Source: Phytoseiulus persimilis (taxonomy: Eukaryota > Arthropoda > Arachnida > Mesostigmata > Phytoseiidae). Taken from it: DNA of 64,000 nt. The translations under genes were made by a program, and so were the position numbers. How positions within the stretch are numbered: position 1 is the stretch's first letter; each line of letters begins with the position of its first letter. Of this stretch, positions 52,855 to 63,392 are shown piece by piece. The stretch is from positions 32,856,745 through 32,920,744 of the forward strand of contig CM075102.1 in NCBI GenBank assembly GCA_037576195.1. Direction: 5' to 3'. The notes below the pieces were generated by a model, which had not been told where the DNA came from, searched no databases, and saw only the letters and a list, made by a program, of their open reading frames with translations.

Positions 52855-53566
52855 TTAATCCTCGTCTTCTTCGTCAGCGCCACCAGCACCTCCCTGGCCC
52901 TTCTTCTTGTTCTTCCTCTTGACACGTCCTTCGCGAGCCGATCCGAACGGCGACCTCGCACTGAAGTCAATATATTTCTCGGAATCAAGTCGCACAACGA
53001 ATGATGGGATGTTCACGACCTGCTTCCGGACTCGGATGTGTCTCTGGCGGATGAGCACTCGAGCGTGATGAATTGACTTCGCCAGACCGTGCTTGAACAC
53101 CTGGGGGAGTGAAGGAAAATGCGGGTCTAAGTTCTCTGGTGGGATTGGACGAAACTGTCACCGGGAGCATTCTTCCGATGCCTAACAGGTTCCAGTGAAG
53201 CCATAGAGGGCGAGGGATACCAACCTGGGTCTGAAGTCTCCTCTCGAGGAAATCCTCGAGCTTGAGACCGAGCACGTAATCGAGCTTCATTTTGGATTCA
53301 TCCAAGACTCCAATGCGCACGAGACGCCTTAGAAGAGCGTTTCCTTCGAACAATCTGACGGGATCTTTTTCCTCCCTGGTGAGCAGATCACGGGCAGCCT
53401 TGCGGATCTTGGCAAGAGTCAACTTGACCCGCCATACCTCACGCTTGTTGCGGAGACCGAAGTTTCCGATGAGTTTGAGTTCCTGGTCAAGACGCTCCTT
53501 TTCATAGGGACGTCGAGGCGTGGAATACGTCTTCCGACATACTTTACGGACACGTCCGTTCACCAT
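52855..53566 (-). CDS. RpS9: 40S ribosomal protein S9 (uS4), 2 coding exons
   Basis: Component of the small ribosomal subunit (uS4 family) that binds 18S rRNA near the decoding region. Coding exons: 53225-53566 and 52855-53100, joined in phase 0 over a 124-base intron; 588 bases, 195 aa against about 194 in human. It begins [14 protein letters not shown] and then follows the family almost without gaps: [38 protein letters not shown], the [13 protein letters not shown] and [19 protein letters not shown] parts of the S4 domain, and [20 protein letters not shown]. The end is a Lys/Gly stretch and an acidic tail (ADEEDED). The ATG directly follows a GCAG acceptor, so the start lies at an exon edge and a 5' UTR exon lies upstream; this agrees with other arthropod RpS9 proteins starting MVNGR. 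The upstream in-frame ATG two codons earlier would be intronic. Confidence 0.98.
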
Positions 53567-53931
53567 CTGCAACGTTTGACAACAATCGATACCGGTTAAT
53601 GCGCGCGATACTCAAACTTCCAGAGGTTGCTCAGTTTACCAGGACTGCTTGATGCACTTATCATACTGGTCAGCCACGTTCAAAAAATGCGTTCCGACGA
53701 GATTTCGAGTACAAGAGCAGTGACAATGGTGAGCATCGTGCTACATCAAGTTTGACTTGAGGTTCATTCTCTCCCCAAAACCAGGTATCAAGGGGGTGAC
53801 ATACTTCCTATGTAGAGCCACTCTAGAAACGAGATAGGTCAGTTCTCCAACCTGAACCCTACTCATGAGGTTCAACTGTGCACGCCACCCCGGTGCGACA
53901 TGGAGGCTCCGGGCTGGCAGAAACCGAACGG

Positions 53932-54165
53932 ATGGATGAGCCTATCACGAGTTCCGACGCCCAGATACCCAAACTGATTGATACAATCCCCGTAGCACAA
54001 TCTGGAGCAAATAAAAGCACAAAATCGCTCAAGAATCAGTACCTTCGGAACTTCGCCACGTGTGGCTTACGAGCTCCCAAGCGAAAAGGATGCCCACGGT
54101 TAGCAGACGCGTTTCCTCGGTTGAAAACAAAGCGGCGACATCGCCGGAACGCGCGAAAATTCTAA
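53932..54165 (+). CDS. Hypothetical small basic protein (weak)
   Basis: A 77-aa frame from ATG at 53932, starting MDEPITSSDAQIPK, with a strongly basic C-terminal half (RAPKRKGC, LKTKRRHRRNARKF). It lies 5' of RpS9 on the opposite strand, so a shared divergent promoter is possible. No splice sites are needed. There is no recognised homology and no canonical poly(A) signal close behind the stop codon, so it may be a chance frame. Confidence 0.22.
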   Translation: MDEPITSSDAQIPKLIDTIPVAQSGANKSTKSLKNQYLRNFATCGLRAPKRKGCPRLADAFPRLKTKRRHRRNARKF

Positions 54166-54188
54166 ACTCGAGCTCCGGAACCAACTAG

Positions 54189-54267
54189 ACATTCTTCGAC
54201 TCTTATTCATGATCAATCTCGCCACTAAACATTCTTCGACTCTTATTCATGATCAATCTCGCCACTA
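54189..54267. repeat. Perfect 40-base tandem duplication
   Basis: The unit ACATTCTTCGACTCTTATTC… (39 matching bases) occurs at 54189-54227 and again at 54229-54267 without a mismatch, a period of 40 bases. Its perfection suggests a recent event, or an assembly artefact. Confidence 0.95.
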
Positions 54268-56354
54268 TTCTCTCCGAATTGACGCAGAGCTATCTTCAGT
54301 GTGAAGCCGCAAGTCCCATCGGCATCGGAATTTACGGTGCCGTTCCTGGCGCGAAATTCAAACTCGGGCCCCGAGATGAGGAGAGAGAGCTGCGGGGAAG
54401 TCGGGCAAGGGATGTTTTGAAATGGGGCGCGATCTCCATGGAGACTTGAGGTTAGCCTAGAAAGATTGACATGCGGAAGTGACTGCATATCAACCCAGTT
54501 CCCCCTAAACGATAATGGCCGTGGACGCTGGCGAGGTAGGCTTCACGTCCCTTCAGGGAATCGTTCACGTGTAGTTTCCCATAGTATGCCACCCCAGTTC
54601 TGCGCGAAGCAGGAGGGCGCGTTCCTCGTATATGACATGAGTCTGCCGCCCTGAAAGAGCTATCGCTAAGGGAACTCGATTGATAGTGCTGATCGAGCTA
54701 TTGTTCAACGAGTGTTCGACCGCAGGACTACTTGAGATGGGTTCGTAAGAGTTTTGATGAGTTTCAGAACGTCCGTGCCACACCGGTCATGTTAGAAGTG
54801 ACCAAATTCTTTCGCTAGCAACCGCTACTACCTATTTGATACAGAAACTTCGGCTAGGTCTTCCTCGTGCCTTTTCATTGTGGTTTCTTCTGGTCACTTG
54901 GAGTTCATACGGGAATTGTGTGTCCCATCCCAGCTTCCGTGGAGAGCCACCTTCGTTTGCCAATCGATCTGCTTGACTTGTGAACTCCGCCCGTCCGCTC
55001 GTCCTCCCAGGCGTCTCGCGATGAGTTATCCCACGCTCTCGGTCTCCAAGAACGAAGCACGACCGGATCTTCGAGAAACTTTCTCAAGAGTCGGCCCCGC
55101 TGAGCCCTCGGTGTTGTGAATATTATCACGGTAGAGACATTATTCCGTCATCAATTTCCTGCAGAGGTGTCCTCCTGGTGTCCGAGTGCGAAATTCCGAC
55201 AAGAAGAAATAACATCGTCGGAGGGTAGCGCATAGGAGAATACGAATCCGCGAGAAGTTAATAGATACTCGAACAGATATTCGAAGGACTAGGGTTATCG
55301 GTTCTGGGCATCAGTCACAAGCGGGTCGATACAGAGGATCCTGGGCCCATCCAGGATATGGTTATCACTTGAGCAGCATTCATTCAGATTGGGGTCGATT
55401 TTTACGATGTTCCGGAACCTTAGGACCATCGTTCTGGTTCTGTCTAACTTGTCGATTCGGAAGAGCCACCTTTCACACCGAGTAGCCACTCCCGCCCGGC
55501 TGCACTTGGAGAACGCAGGAAGCCAACTCTGTCCATCGGCCTGCCTGGTAAAAATATGGTCATACCCGATTCCATTGGTAGGGATTTGACAATCATCGGT
55601 GACGGGAAGAGCGAATCACCGTGTATCGAGTGCGGTTCCGTGCGTGTTCTTTGACTATCCGTCTCGACACGCTCCGGTCGAACCAGGAAGCGGCGTGCCT
55701 ACACAACGATGAAACTCCGAGATAATTATGGTTATAAATTCTGCGCAGTGACCTGATTTCGGAGAATCGCTGCATCTTCATGACTCGGTTCAGAGCGCGA
55801 TGACGGATCCAAATGGGGTTCGCGAGTTTGCAAGGCCTTCAGTCTAGGATCGGATCCCGATAACTTCCGCCCTGGCCCGAAGACGTTGAGCCAGAATTTA
55901 TTCGGATACTCTGTGGGCCTTGTCCGGTTCATTAGCCCGCCTCTTCCGCTCAGAGCCAAACTTTCCCACAAAATCATCTCCGATCATTTGCCATTCCCCG
56001 AGCAGGACCTTGCTGCAATCATATCAAACAAATCAGTTGAGGCACCGCCTCCTATGATCGCTGCAGGCGTACCGAGTATGAAATAGATACGACCTCCACG
56101 GTGCGGTGAAGCTCGTCCAACTCAGGGCCATGACCCCGGAGCTCATGGACTATTTTGTGAGCTGGCACAGTGCAACTCACGATGTTTGACGAGCTGGACA
56201 ACGGTTAGGGGTTAGCGTTCGGGACTGTGAGGCGCGATTCGACACCCGTAATTTGTGAAACTAGACTGTGTCGGATTGATTCCAAGGATTGATTATCAGT
56301 TCTGAGGTGCACGCCTCACCGAGTGTGATACAGCCGTGCCTATCGGGTTAGAGG

Positions 56355-59300
56355 ATGTCGAAAGTCGGGAGGATCCGCTTTGTGGAGGGCGAACGAGTTA
56401 TTCCAGGAGCCCTACGTAAGATTCATCCGATCTTGGTGAGAACGTCGGAATCCAACAGACTTTCCCCTGAGGTTCGAACGGAAAGAAAACAGACCACCTC
56501 TAGTATTAACCCTTTCGCTGTGAAACAATGCCTCATTTTCACCGAAGAGCTCGGGAAGCAGAACGAGTTGAAGAGCCCGGCTATGTCCGGATCTGACCTC
56601 CTCTCTACCGTCCACTGGCACTCATGCCGTCCCTAACATCGATCTTATTTCTTGATTCGGCTCGTAGGAATCCATCGAGAACTGGGCCGGGGGTCCAACG
56701 TCCCATAACGTGGTGACTTTGACGAGGGAAGACTTTGAAAAACTCGTGAACTCCGCTCAACGTGGCCATCTGTACTCATTGACTGGAAATCTCTCGATCT
56801 CGAACGGCAATATAAGTCAGAAAGAGGAGGAGTGAGTTTGCAACGTGGCCTGCGAGCACACATCGTGTGTGATAGATCGACAGTCGACGGTAACAGATAG
56901 CGGAGTACGAATCCATATGTATTTTCAAGTGACCAGCCGCAAGACTTGTCCATAAGCCGAACACAATCACAGCCGGAACTTTGCCCGCTCCTCGAGAGTC
57001 CGAGTCCGCACCGACCTCTGTCAAAGATGGAGCAGAAACAAATACAGTGGGAACGTGAACGTGCTGAGCTTCAGGTGAATTGGGAATTCTTCGATGCGTT
57101 TCGTGTATTCCACAATGGACGCCTTCACCGTCATGGCATGTTGATCGGTTGGTCAAGTTTGGTCGAGAGTTTTCGTCCTTTTCTTTTCTCTCTGGACTCT
57201 GGGCTTTTTTTCGCCTCACAAAGCTCTCATTTCACGATGAAATCTCATCCTCGTCGCATTTCCCTGGTATGTTCTCAGTGGAACCGGATACGAAAAAAAA
57301 ATGGCAAAGAATTCGTGAGTTGGTCCAAAACATTCGAGAACAGGGTTGTCTCCAGGGGCGGTCGAGGAATACCTCTCAAGAAAAATGGGTGTACTCTGAG
57401 CCGCCTTGTGGAACGCAATTCGCTACGGATCTGCGCCATTCAAGAACCAAGAGACGCACTTTTCGATAAGCTGTCGGCCTGGAGAGGAAGAAACCGGAAT
57501 CTGAGAGTTTTGACCAAACTGAGGAAGAGAACCAAACTCCCCGAACTAACTTGACCACCTTGTATGGCTGAAAACAGCGATTCTCAGCCTTTGATAAGAG
57601 ATCTTCTACGATTCCTTGGAAATTTTTACCTCCATGCAGTCTATGCAGAACTGGGGCCCGCCGTCAATGGTGGGAACTCCGTACAGGAGCCGCAAGCTCC
57701 AACCTGTGGCGGCAGTGACGCCCCAACTGGCGCCTCTCGCAGTTCCTGGACCGCGAGTGACCAACATCCTCAACATGGAGAACCCGAATCATGTACAGTT
57801 TACTGGTGAGAGGCATTCCAAGCCAAGAGTAATTTTGACATGCCACCTCCTCTTGAAGGTACATTCAAAGCTGAAAGTACCATATCTTTCGCAGACCATC
57901 AGGGTGGCAGGCCTCCCACATCGGGGAGGTACTCGATGGCGGACGAAGCGAAGAAACGACTCGGGTCCTTGGGCAGCGATGTTGCTGATCCTGAAATGTA
58001 ATTCATATGCGTGAGATCACGTTAACTTCATAGCTGGGATATACTATTTCCAACAATAGACTGTCAGCTCTGGTTACCGATCTTTTCTGTCCACTGCAGA
58101 ATACGCATGGAAAAAGTTCAGAGGGCTGCCGAATACCGACGTGCAATAGAGCAACAAGTTGAGGAGAAGCGGAAACGAAAAGTGGAGGAAGAGCTGAAGA
58201 CGAAACTAGAAGAAGAGGTTTGATAAGCCCACATAGGATCGGCCGCAGACGCATCGAAAGTCGCTCGTGATAGCTGACTTGGGGAAATCTGATGAACTCG
58301 ATTCCAGGCGGCTGAGCGGAAACTGAATGAAGAACGCGAGAAACTGCGAAAACAATACGAGGACGAGCAAAGGAAGATCCGCATAAAAGAAGAAGCCGAA
58401 GAACGAACCCGGCAGATTCTGTTGGAAAAAGTTAAGGAAGCGGAGGCGGCTGCTGATGAAGCTCGAAGGATGCGATTGCGGAGGAACACCAGCGCCGTTA
58501 TGCCTCAAGATGAAATCATAGCTGCCAGCGTGCAGAACGTGGTAAGGTTCGAACGATACGGTCACAAGAGCACCTGAATCGTTTCGATATCGGGAATCTG
58601 GGGACGGTCACTCCTATGGCACAAACGTGTGGACCTTGAACGGGAACTTCAGAACGTTGACTACATTGAATAATCTCTCCCATCGTAGCTGATTTTGCCA
58701 ACGCCAGCTCCAATAGAACGCACACAGAGTCGACTTTCGAATTCACCCCCTCTGCCTGCGCCGAGGAGAACGAACTCGGGCTTTCTAGCAACATCCTCCA
58801 ACCTACCGAGTGCTCAGGGAGGAAATCGTCTGCTCGCGCAAACCCTTCCACTTACCACTGATGAAGGTAACCATAATACGCTCCAGCAAATGAGCCGAGC
58901 ACCGGTGGTATATCAGCAAGCACAAACGCCTAGTTTTCCCGCGGGTGAGTTATTCGGATGATGCGGAGCTGGCAATAACACGACATGTATCGCTGAGAAT
59001 CGAGCTGATTGATTTTCTTTGACCGCTCTCTGTTCTCCCGCAGTCCCGCCACAGATGCAGGCGATCTACTCATCTGCGTTCACGGATCAAGGAGATGCCC
59101 TGTGCAGTAATATGCTCCACCAGCAGGTTCCGATGATCCACAAGTGCCAAGCGTATGTGGAGTCGGTAAGTTCGAGGCTTGCTTGACCTTGCGAGCAAAT
59201 GCTGACTGGTCTGCTTCTTGAGAGAATGGAAACCAACGCTTGACGCTTCGAACAGATGCCTTCGCCGCCTCGAACCGGATACTCTACGTGCTCGTGCCAT

Positions 59301-61482
59301 GTACACCCCAGACTGCCAACCTTGAATACATTTTATACGCAGACTCCGTCGTACATAGAAGACCGCGTTCTCACACCGACGAAATTCCGTTTGCGCCAAC
59401 GGAGCCAAAGCCTGAAGAGTTTAAGGAACTCGGCCGTGCAGACAGACTGGAGCATGTCGCGGGTGAGTCGTGAGTGGGCATGAATTTCTAAGACTCGGAA
59501 CTCCGAGAATAATTTCCGAATCGGAAAATAATTCCCCAATCCGAAATCATTATCCAACTCGGAAAAAGGAGATTCACCATTGACGGACGCTCCCATCCGA
59601 CCAAGATCATCTAAAAGATGGTGGATTTCCGAAACAAATATTAATAGCCTGGTCGGAAATCATTCTTCGAGTTCTGAGAGTCGCGGAAACACATGCCTGG
59701 TCGGGAGTGCGTCACGCACGTCAGGAGATGCGGTTGAATCCGAGGCTCCCGGAGTCAGAATCGCTTCTGGACCAGCACGGTTCACGGATTGTATCAGTCA
59801 GATTCATTATCATACTTCATGTTTCACCCCAGAATATTTCACCTCCAAGTTCGGCTCCCAGCTCTCCTGTCAACGGGCGTTCTTCCCGACGCCGCAAGCC
59901 CGTGTCGACGGGAGGTTTGGATCGTGACAAGAATAAACGACCCCCTTGGAATGCAAATGTTCCGAATCATGCTTACAAAAAAAATACAGATCGGGATCCG
60001 AATATGCATACGCGAAAGAAACTGCAGGTGGATAATCACGAGTCTGCACTTTTTGACATGGCATACATAGACGGTGAAAGTGGTTCGAACGTTTCTTCAA
60101 TTATCATGCTCTCCAGGAGCTGCGCAAACAGCACTGGGAGCGAGAGATGTCACAGCAGAGCGCTTGGAAGCAGAGCACTCGAAGAAGGATTGGTGCCAAC
60201 AACAATGAAAACGATCAGAACGCAAGACCGCCGGCCAGGCTGGGATCACGATCGAGGTTGGTGGGAAACCGTTCACGGAAATAAGAAAAGTTTAGCTTGT
60301 GTCGAATCTCCTAGAGTGGGACTGCAGCAGAATTACTGACTCCATGCCAGCCTTGAGCGGTTCCAAACTTCGATGTCGGGATTCGTCGGATCGGTACACA
60401 ACGGAGTCCCTCTTGCAGCACACGGTCGAAATCCGGTCAACGATCATCGCGGCGAGGTGATACATCGGATTCAGATTTGTCCGTAGCCAACAATGACACT
60501 GGGTCTGACTATCCAGAACACAACGGTTACGGAACGGACCGAGCCATTGGTAGAGGTTTGTCCTCGGATTTTGATCTAATCTCTTAGACCGGTGGGTCCT
60601 CGGGGAATCGCGGTGCGGCTCTGAAGTCTTCAGTCTGATCCATGCCATCAATAGTTCGTCGGTGCCGTCATGTCACCAGTCTCGGTCCTCGAGGTTCTCC
60701 GTTTTTAGAATAACTTCGTCAACGATATCGAACAGGATCGCCTAAGAGTCTGAGAATTATCCTCAGGACTTCGCGATGACGGTGTTGACAGCAGTGAGGT
60801 TTCCGCTACTGCCTCAGCGGGCATGCTCTCCGGAGCTCGGAGCACAGACATAATGAGAAACGAAACGAACGTCCCCGCGCCGGCACCTCGGAAAACATGG
60901 AAATCGCAGTCGGTGAGACGGATCAGATAGCGCGATTGGTCGACAGCATTCTCTCCGGGGCCTTATATATACCGGAGAAACCAGGCAATAGCTTCTCTCT
61001 CCACAGATGTATATCCCACAAGGAAGAGCTGAGTCCCCGCCTGTACCAGCGCTCCTCAACAAACTGCGATTACAGAGCGCCGAGGAGCTCAACACCACGA
61101 GAGGTTCGAGTCACGAATCTAATCTCGAAGAGTCCATCGATCATTCGAATGTGTCATTATCACGCTCCAAAAGCAATATCTCGCTGACTTCGTTGAGAAA
61201 AAACCAAAGGCCGTCGTCGGTAGCCTCCGAAATGGAGTTCGAACGGCAGGGCAGCGTGAACGACCAGAAGAAAATACTGTCGCAACTCTCGACCTTGAGA
61301 CAGGTAAACGTTATTTAAGTTTTGGTTTTACTCTGACTCTGGACAGCTTCGGGTCTTATTTTAATTCACCCAGAATGCGACGCAATATCAACCTTCTCCA
61401 ATTTCAGACGCTTCTCATAAAACGACAGGAGCTGGAAAATTCGATCTCGACACCCCGTATGAGTCGCAAAGCCAAAACCTGA
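56355..61482 (+). CDS. CCDC66: CCDC66-like centrosomal coiled-coil protein (17 exons)
   Basis: CCDC66 is a centrosome and centriolar-satellite protein that binds microtubules and supports cilia and spindles. Exons: 56355-56435, 56668-56831, 56930-57074, 57224-57388, 57640-57805, 57895-57997, 58100-58217, 58308-58541, 58689-58944, 59044-59165, 59256-59462, 59833-60027, 60117-60256, 60419-60555, 60767-60912, 61007-61303, 61408-61482; 2751 bases, 916 aa (human about 948). Every join is GT-AG in phase. Landmarks recalled from vertebrate CCDC66 appear in the same order: an LTREDFEKLV block (exon 2), KQIQWERERAEL (exon 3), a long charged coiled coil around EQQVEEKRKRKVEEE and LRKQYEDEQ (about 275-392), a short AVQTD motif (exon 11), KRPPWNAN (exon 12), and a C-terminal ILSQLSTLRQTLLIKRQELE. 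Exons 1 and 4 are the weakest. CSPP1, a related coiled-coil protein, is the alternative but fits the ends less well. Confidence 0.75.
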
Positions 61483-61658
61483 GCTGGAACAGCTCGCTAA
61501 ATATAGGGAACGGTAGCAGTGCCAGAAAGGCAGTCACGGGATTTCGAATTCCTGCTAACTTCGCAACAAGCCAGCCGAATAAAAACGCAGATGAGGTGAT
61601 TCTGAGAGCTGTCATCATTGTCATTATGATTCCGCAACCTTCTTCTGCGAAAAGGTGA
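61374..61658 (+). other. Alternative open frame over the last exon of the CCDC66-like gene
   Basis: An acceptor at 61371-61373 (TTCACCCAG) would join the phase-0 exon ending at 61303 to a 94-codon frame starting NATQYQPSP and including FDLDTPYESQSQN, overlapping in another frame the assigned last exon (61408-61482). An internal donor (GAG|GTGATT at 61595) is possible. See the matching finding. Confidence 0.35.
61578..61583 (+). promoter_or_regulatory. Poly(A) signal of the CCDC66-like gene
   Basis: AATAAA 96 bases after the stop codon at 61480-61482, followed by GT-rich sequence (GATGAGGTGATTC and onward). It supports termination of the gene here. Confidence 0.6.
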
Positions 61659-62185
61659 CTTCGATTGAGTGTCTAGATCACGGAACCTATCATCGAGTAG
61701 AACCAGATCGGTGCAGAGCTTCAGAGGAGGGTTTGGATGAGACCACATAAGTCAGAGTCCTCGGCGATCTATCTATTGGCGAGAGGAGACTTGATCAGCG
61801 AGTCGATGAGGACTGGAAAGCAGTGACGGATCCAGAAAAATAGGGTCAGAAGAGTCAGAATCCAAACTCAAACCGGTGTGCATTCGGTTACACGTTCATT
61901 TCGGCGTGTCCGCTCCGATCAGTCTGCGAGAATCTGTCCCAGAATCGCAGAAGGAGCCAGAGCAGCCAGCGGCCTGGGATTCGGTATGAGTGAGACTGGC
62001 AGTCGCCTTTTCTGCCGCTTCCGAGAAAATCGGGATCGAAGGACTCTCTGATGCTCGTGATGGGGAAAATGTTGACCCGATAGAAAACTTCTTTCGTTCG
62101 CCTGAAAATCAGAGTGTCATCCGATTTCGTTTCGCTCGGCAAGGGCACAAGGAACGAACGCGATAGGAGAGGAAACGCGACCAGA

Positions 62186-62218
62186 GTCCCGTGCAACACT
62201 CTTCGTGTTGCACGGGAC
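62186..62218. repeat. Perfect 14-bp hairpin
   Basis: GTCCCGTGCAACAC, loop TCTTC, GTGTTGCACGGGAC. All 14 pairs are Watson-Crick. It is separated by one base from a second hairpin at 62220-62249. Confidence 0.95.
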
Positions 62219-62219
62219 C

Positions 62220-62249
62220 GATCGTGCTTGGCAAGTACGAAGCACGATC
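62220..62249. repeat. Perfect 10-bp hairpin
   Basis: GATCGTGCTT, loop GGCAAGTACG, AAGCACGATC. All 10 pairs are Watson-Crick. It directly follows the hairpin at 62186-62218. Confidence 0.95.
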
Positions 62250-62344
62250 TTGGAATGGAGACCCAGAACACTCGATGAGTTCGATTTGATTTCAATGGAG
62301 ATTTTCTATGAAACTAGACTCTGAGTTTAGTTCTAGTTCTTCTC

Positions 62345-63392
62345 TACAGGGTGGTCATCGTACGTCGGGAATTTTCTTACTTTCTCTTCTTTTGCTCATG
62401 TATCGGTGGAAAACTATCCGATCCTGGACTTTTTTCTTGCATTCGAAAGCTGGAAGGATGGCGCATCTTTTTGTGAGTCGGCAGAAATCGGCAGAAATTT
62501 CGCAAATCGGCTCAAATATTGCCTTTTTTTTCCAAGTTTTCCAAGAAAAGCAGTCGGCAAACTTCTGGAGTCGACCGATCGAATTCGTAAGTGTCAAGAT
62601 CGACGCAGTATAGGATTCTCCCCAAACGCCCGGCAACTCCAGATTTCTAGCTCAGGATCTGTGAGAAGGACGGAAGATCGTTTCAACCTTGACCTCAAGA
62701 TCGACCTCCTGACAAGATCGCCTCTTCTTTGCATTTCGGCCCGTAACTCCTCAGGCAAGCCGAGTTCGGAAAATTTTTCGATGGCGAGAAGCTCTTGGAT
62801 TGGTCCAGACCACCCTACCAGGGAGTTGTCGGGTCGATCCGAGAACTTTTCTTTCCCCCCGAAAATCCCGCCTCCTCAATTCTCTGAAAAAGTTGTCGGA
62901 TCGACCCGTAAACTTCTTCGTCAGTAGTTTGGACCAAATTTTTTGGCACCGGAAAATTTCCCGAATTCGGCTTCTCTGAGGAGTTAGGTGCCAAAATGCA
63001 AAGCGGACGCGATCTTGTCAGGAGTTCGATCTTGAGGTCAAGGTTGAAACGATTTTTCGGCCTCCTAACAGATCCTGAGCTAGAAATCCGGAGTTGCCGG
63101 GCGTTTGGGCAGCATCCTATCCTGCGTCGACCTTGACACTTACGAATTCGATCGATCGACTTCAGAAGTTTGCCGACTGTTTTTTTGAGAAAACTTGAAA
63201 AAAAGGCAATATTCGAGCCGATTTGCGATATTCAGTTTTCTACCGATTCACAAGAATCGAGAGGAAGAAGATGCGCCATCCTTCCAGCTATCGAATGCAA
63301 AAAAAAAGTCCAGAATCGGATAATTCTTCACCGATTTATGAGCAAAAGAAGAGAGAGTGAGAAAATTACCGATTTACGATGACCACCCTGTA
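62345..63392. mobile_element. Foldback mariner-type MITE, about 1.04 kb
   Basis: The element (62347-63390) begins CAGGGTGGTCATCGTA and ends with the inverse, TACGATGACCACCCTG, and is flanked on both sides by TA (62345-62346 and 63391-63392), the Tc1/mariner target-site duplication. The two halves are long inverted repeats reaching almost to the centre: for example AGCTGGAAGGATGGCGCATC near 62449 recurs inverted near 63280, and GTCGGGTCGATCC near 62828 recurs inverted near 62896. The arms differ by scattered substitutions and small gaps. No transposase frame is present, so it is non-autonomous. Its terminal 30 bases match the relic at 41029, which carries transposase remains. Confidence 0.88.

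Larger units (their letters stand above)
53600..56354. other. Stretch between RpS9 and the CCDC66-like gene
   Basis: It must contain the RpS9 5' UTR exon and promoter, which I could not fix. It holds a 78-codon plus-strand frame (53932-54165) with a basic end and a 40-base tandem duplication (54189-54267). Nothing else was recognised. Confidence 0.5.

Noticed and set aside
53101-53224. snoRNA in the RpS9 intron, since ribosomal protein introns often host them
   Set aside because: No C/D box pair or H/ACA box arrangement was visible in the 124-base intron.
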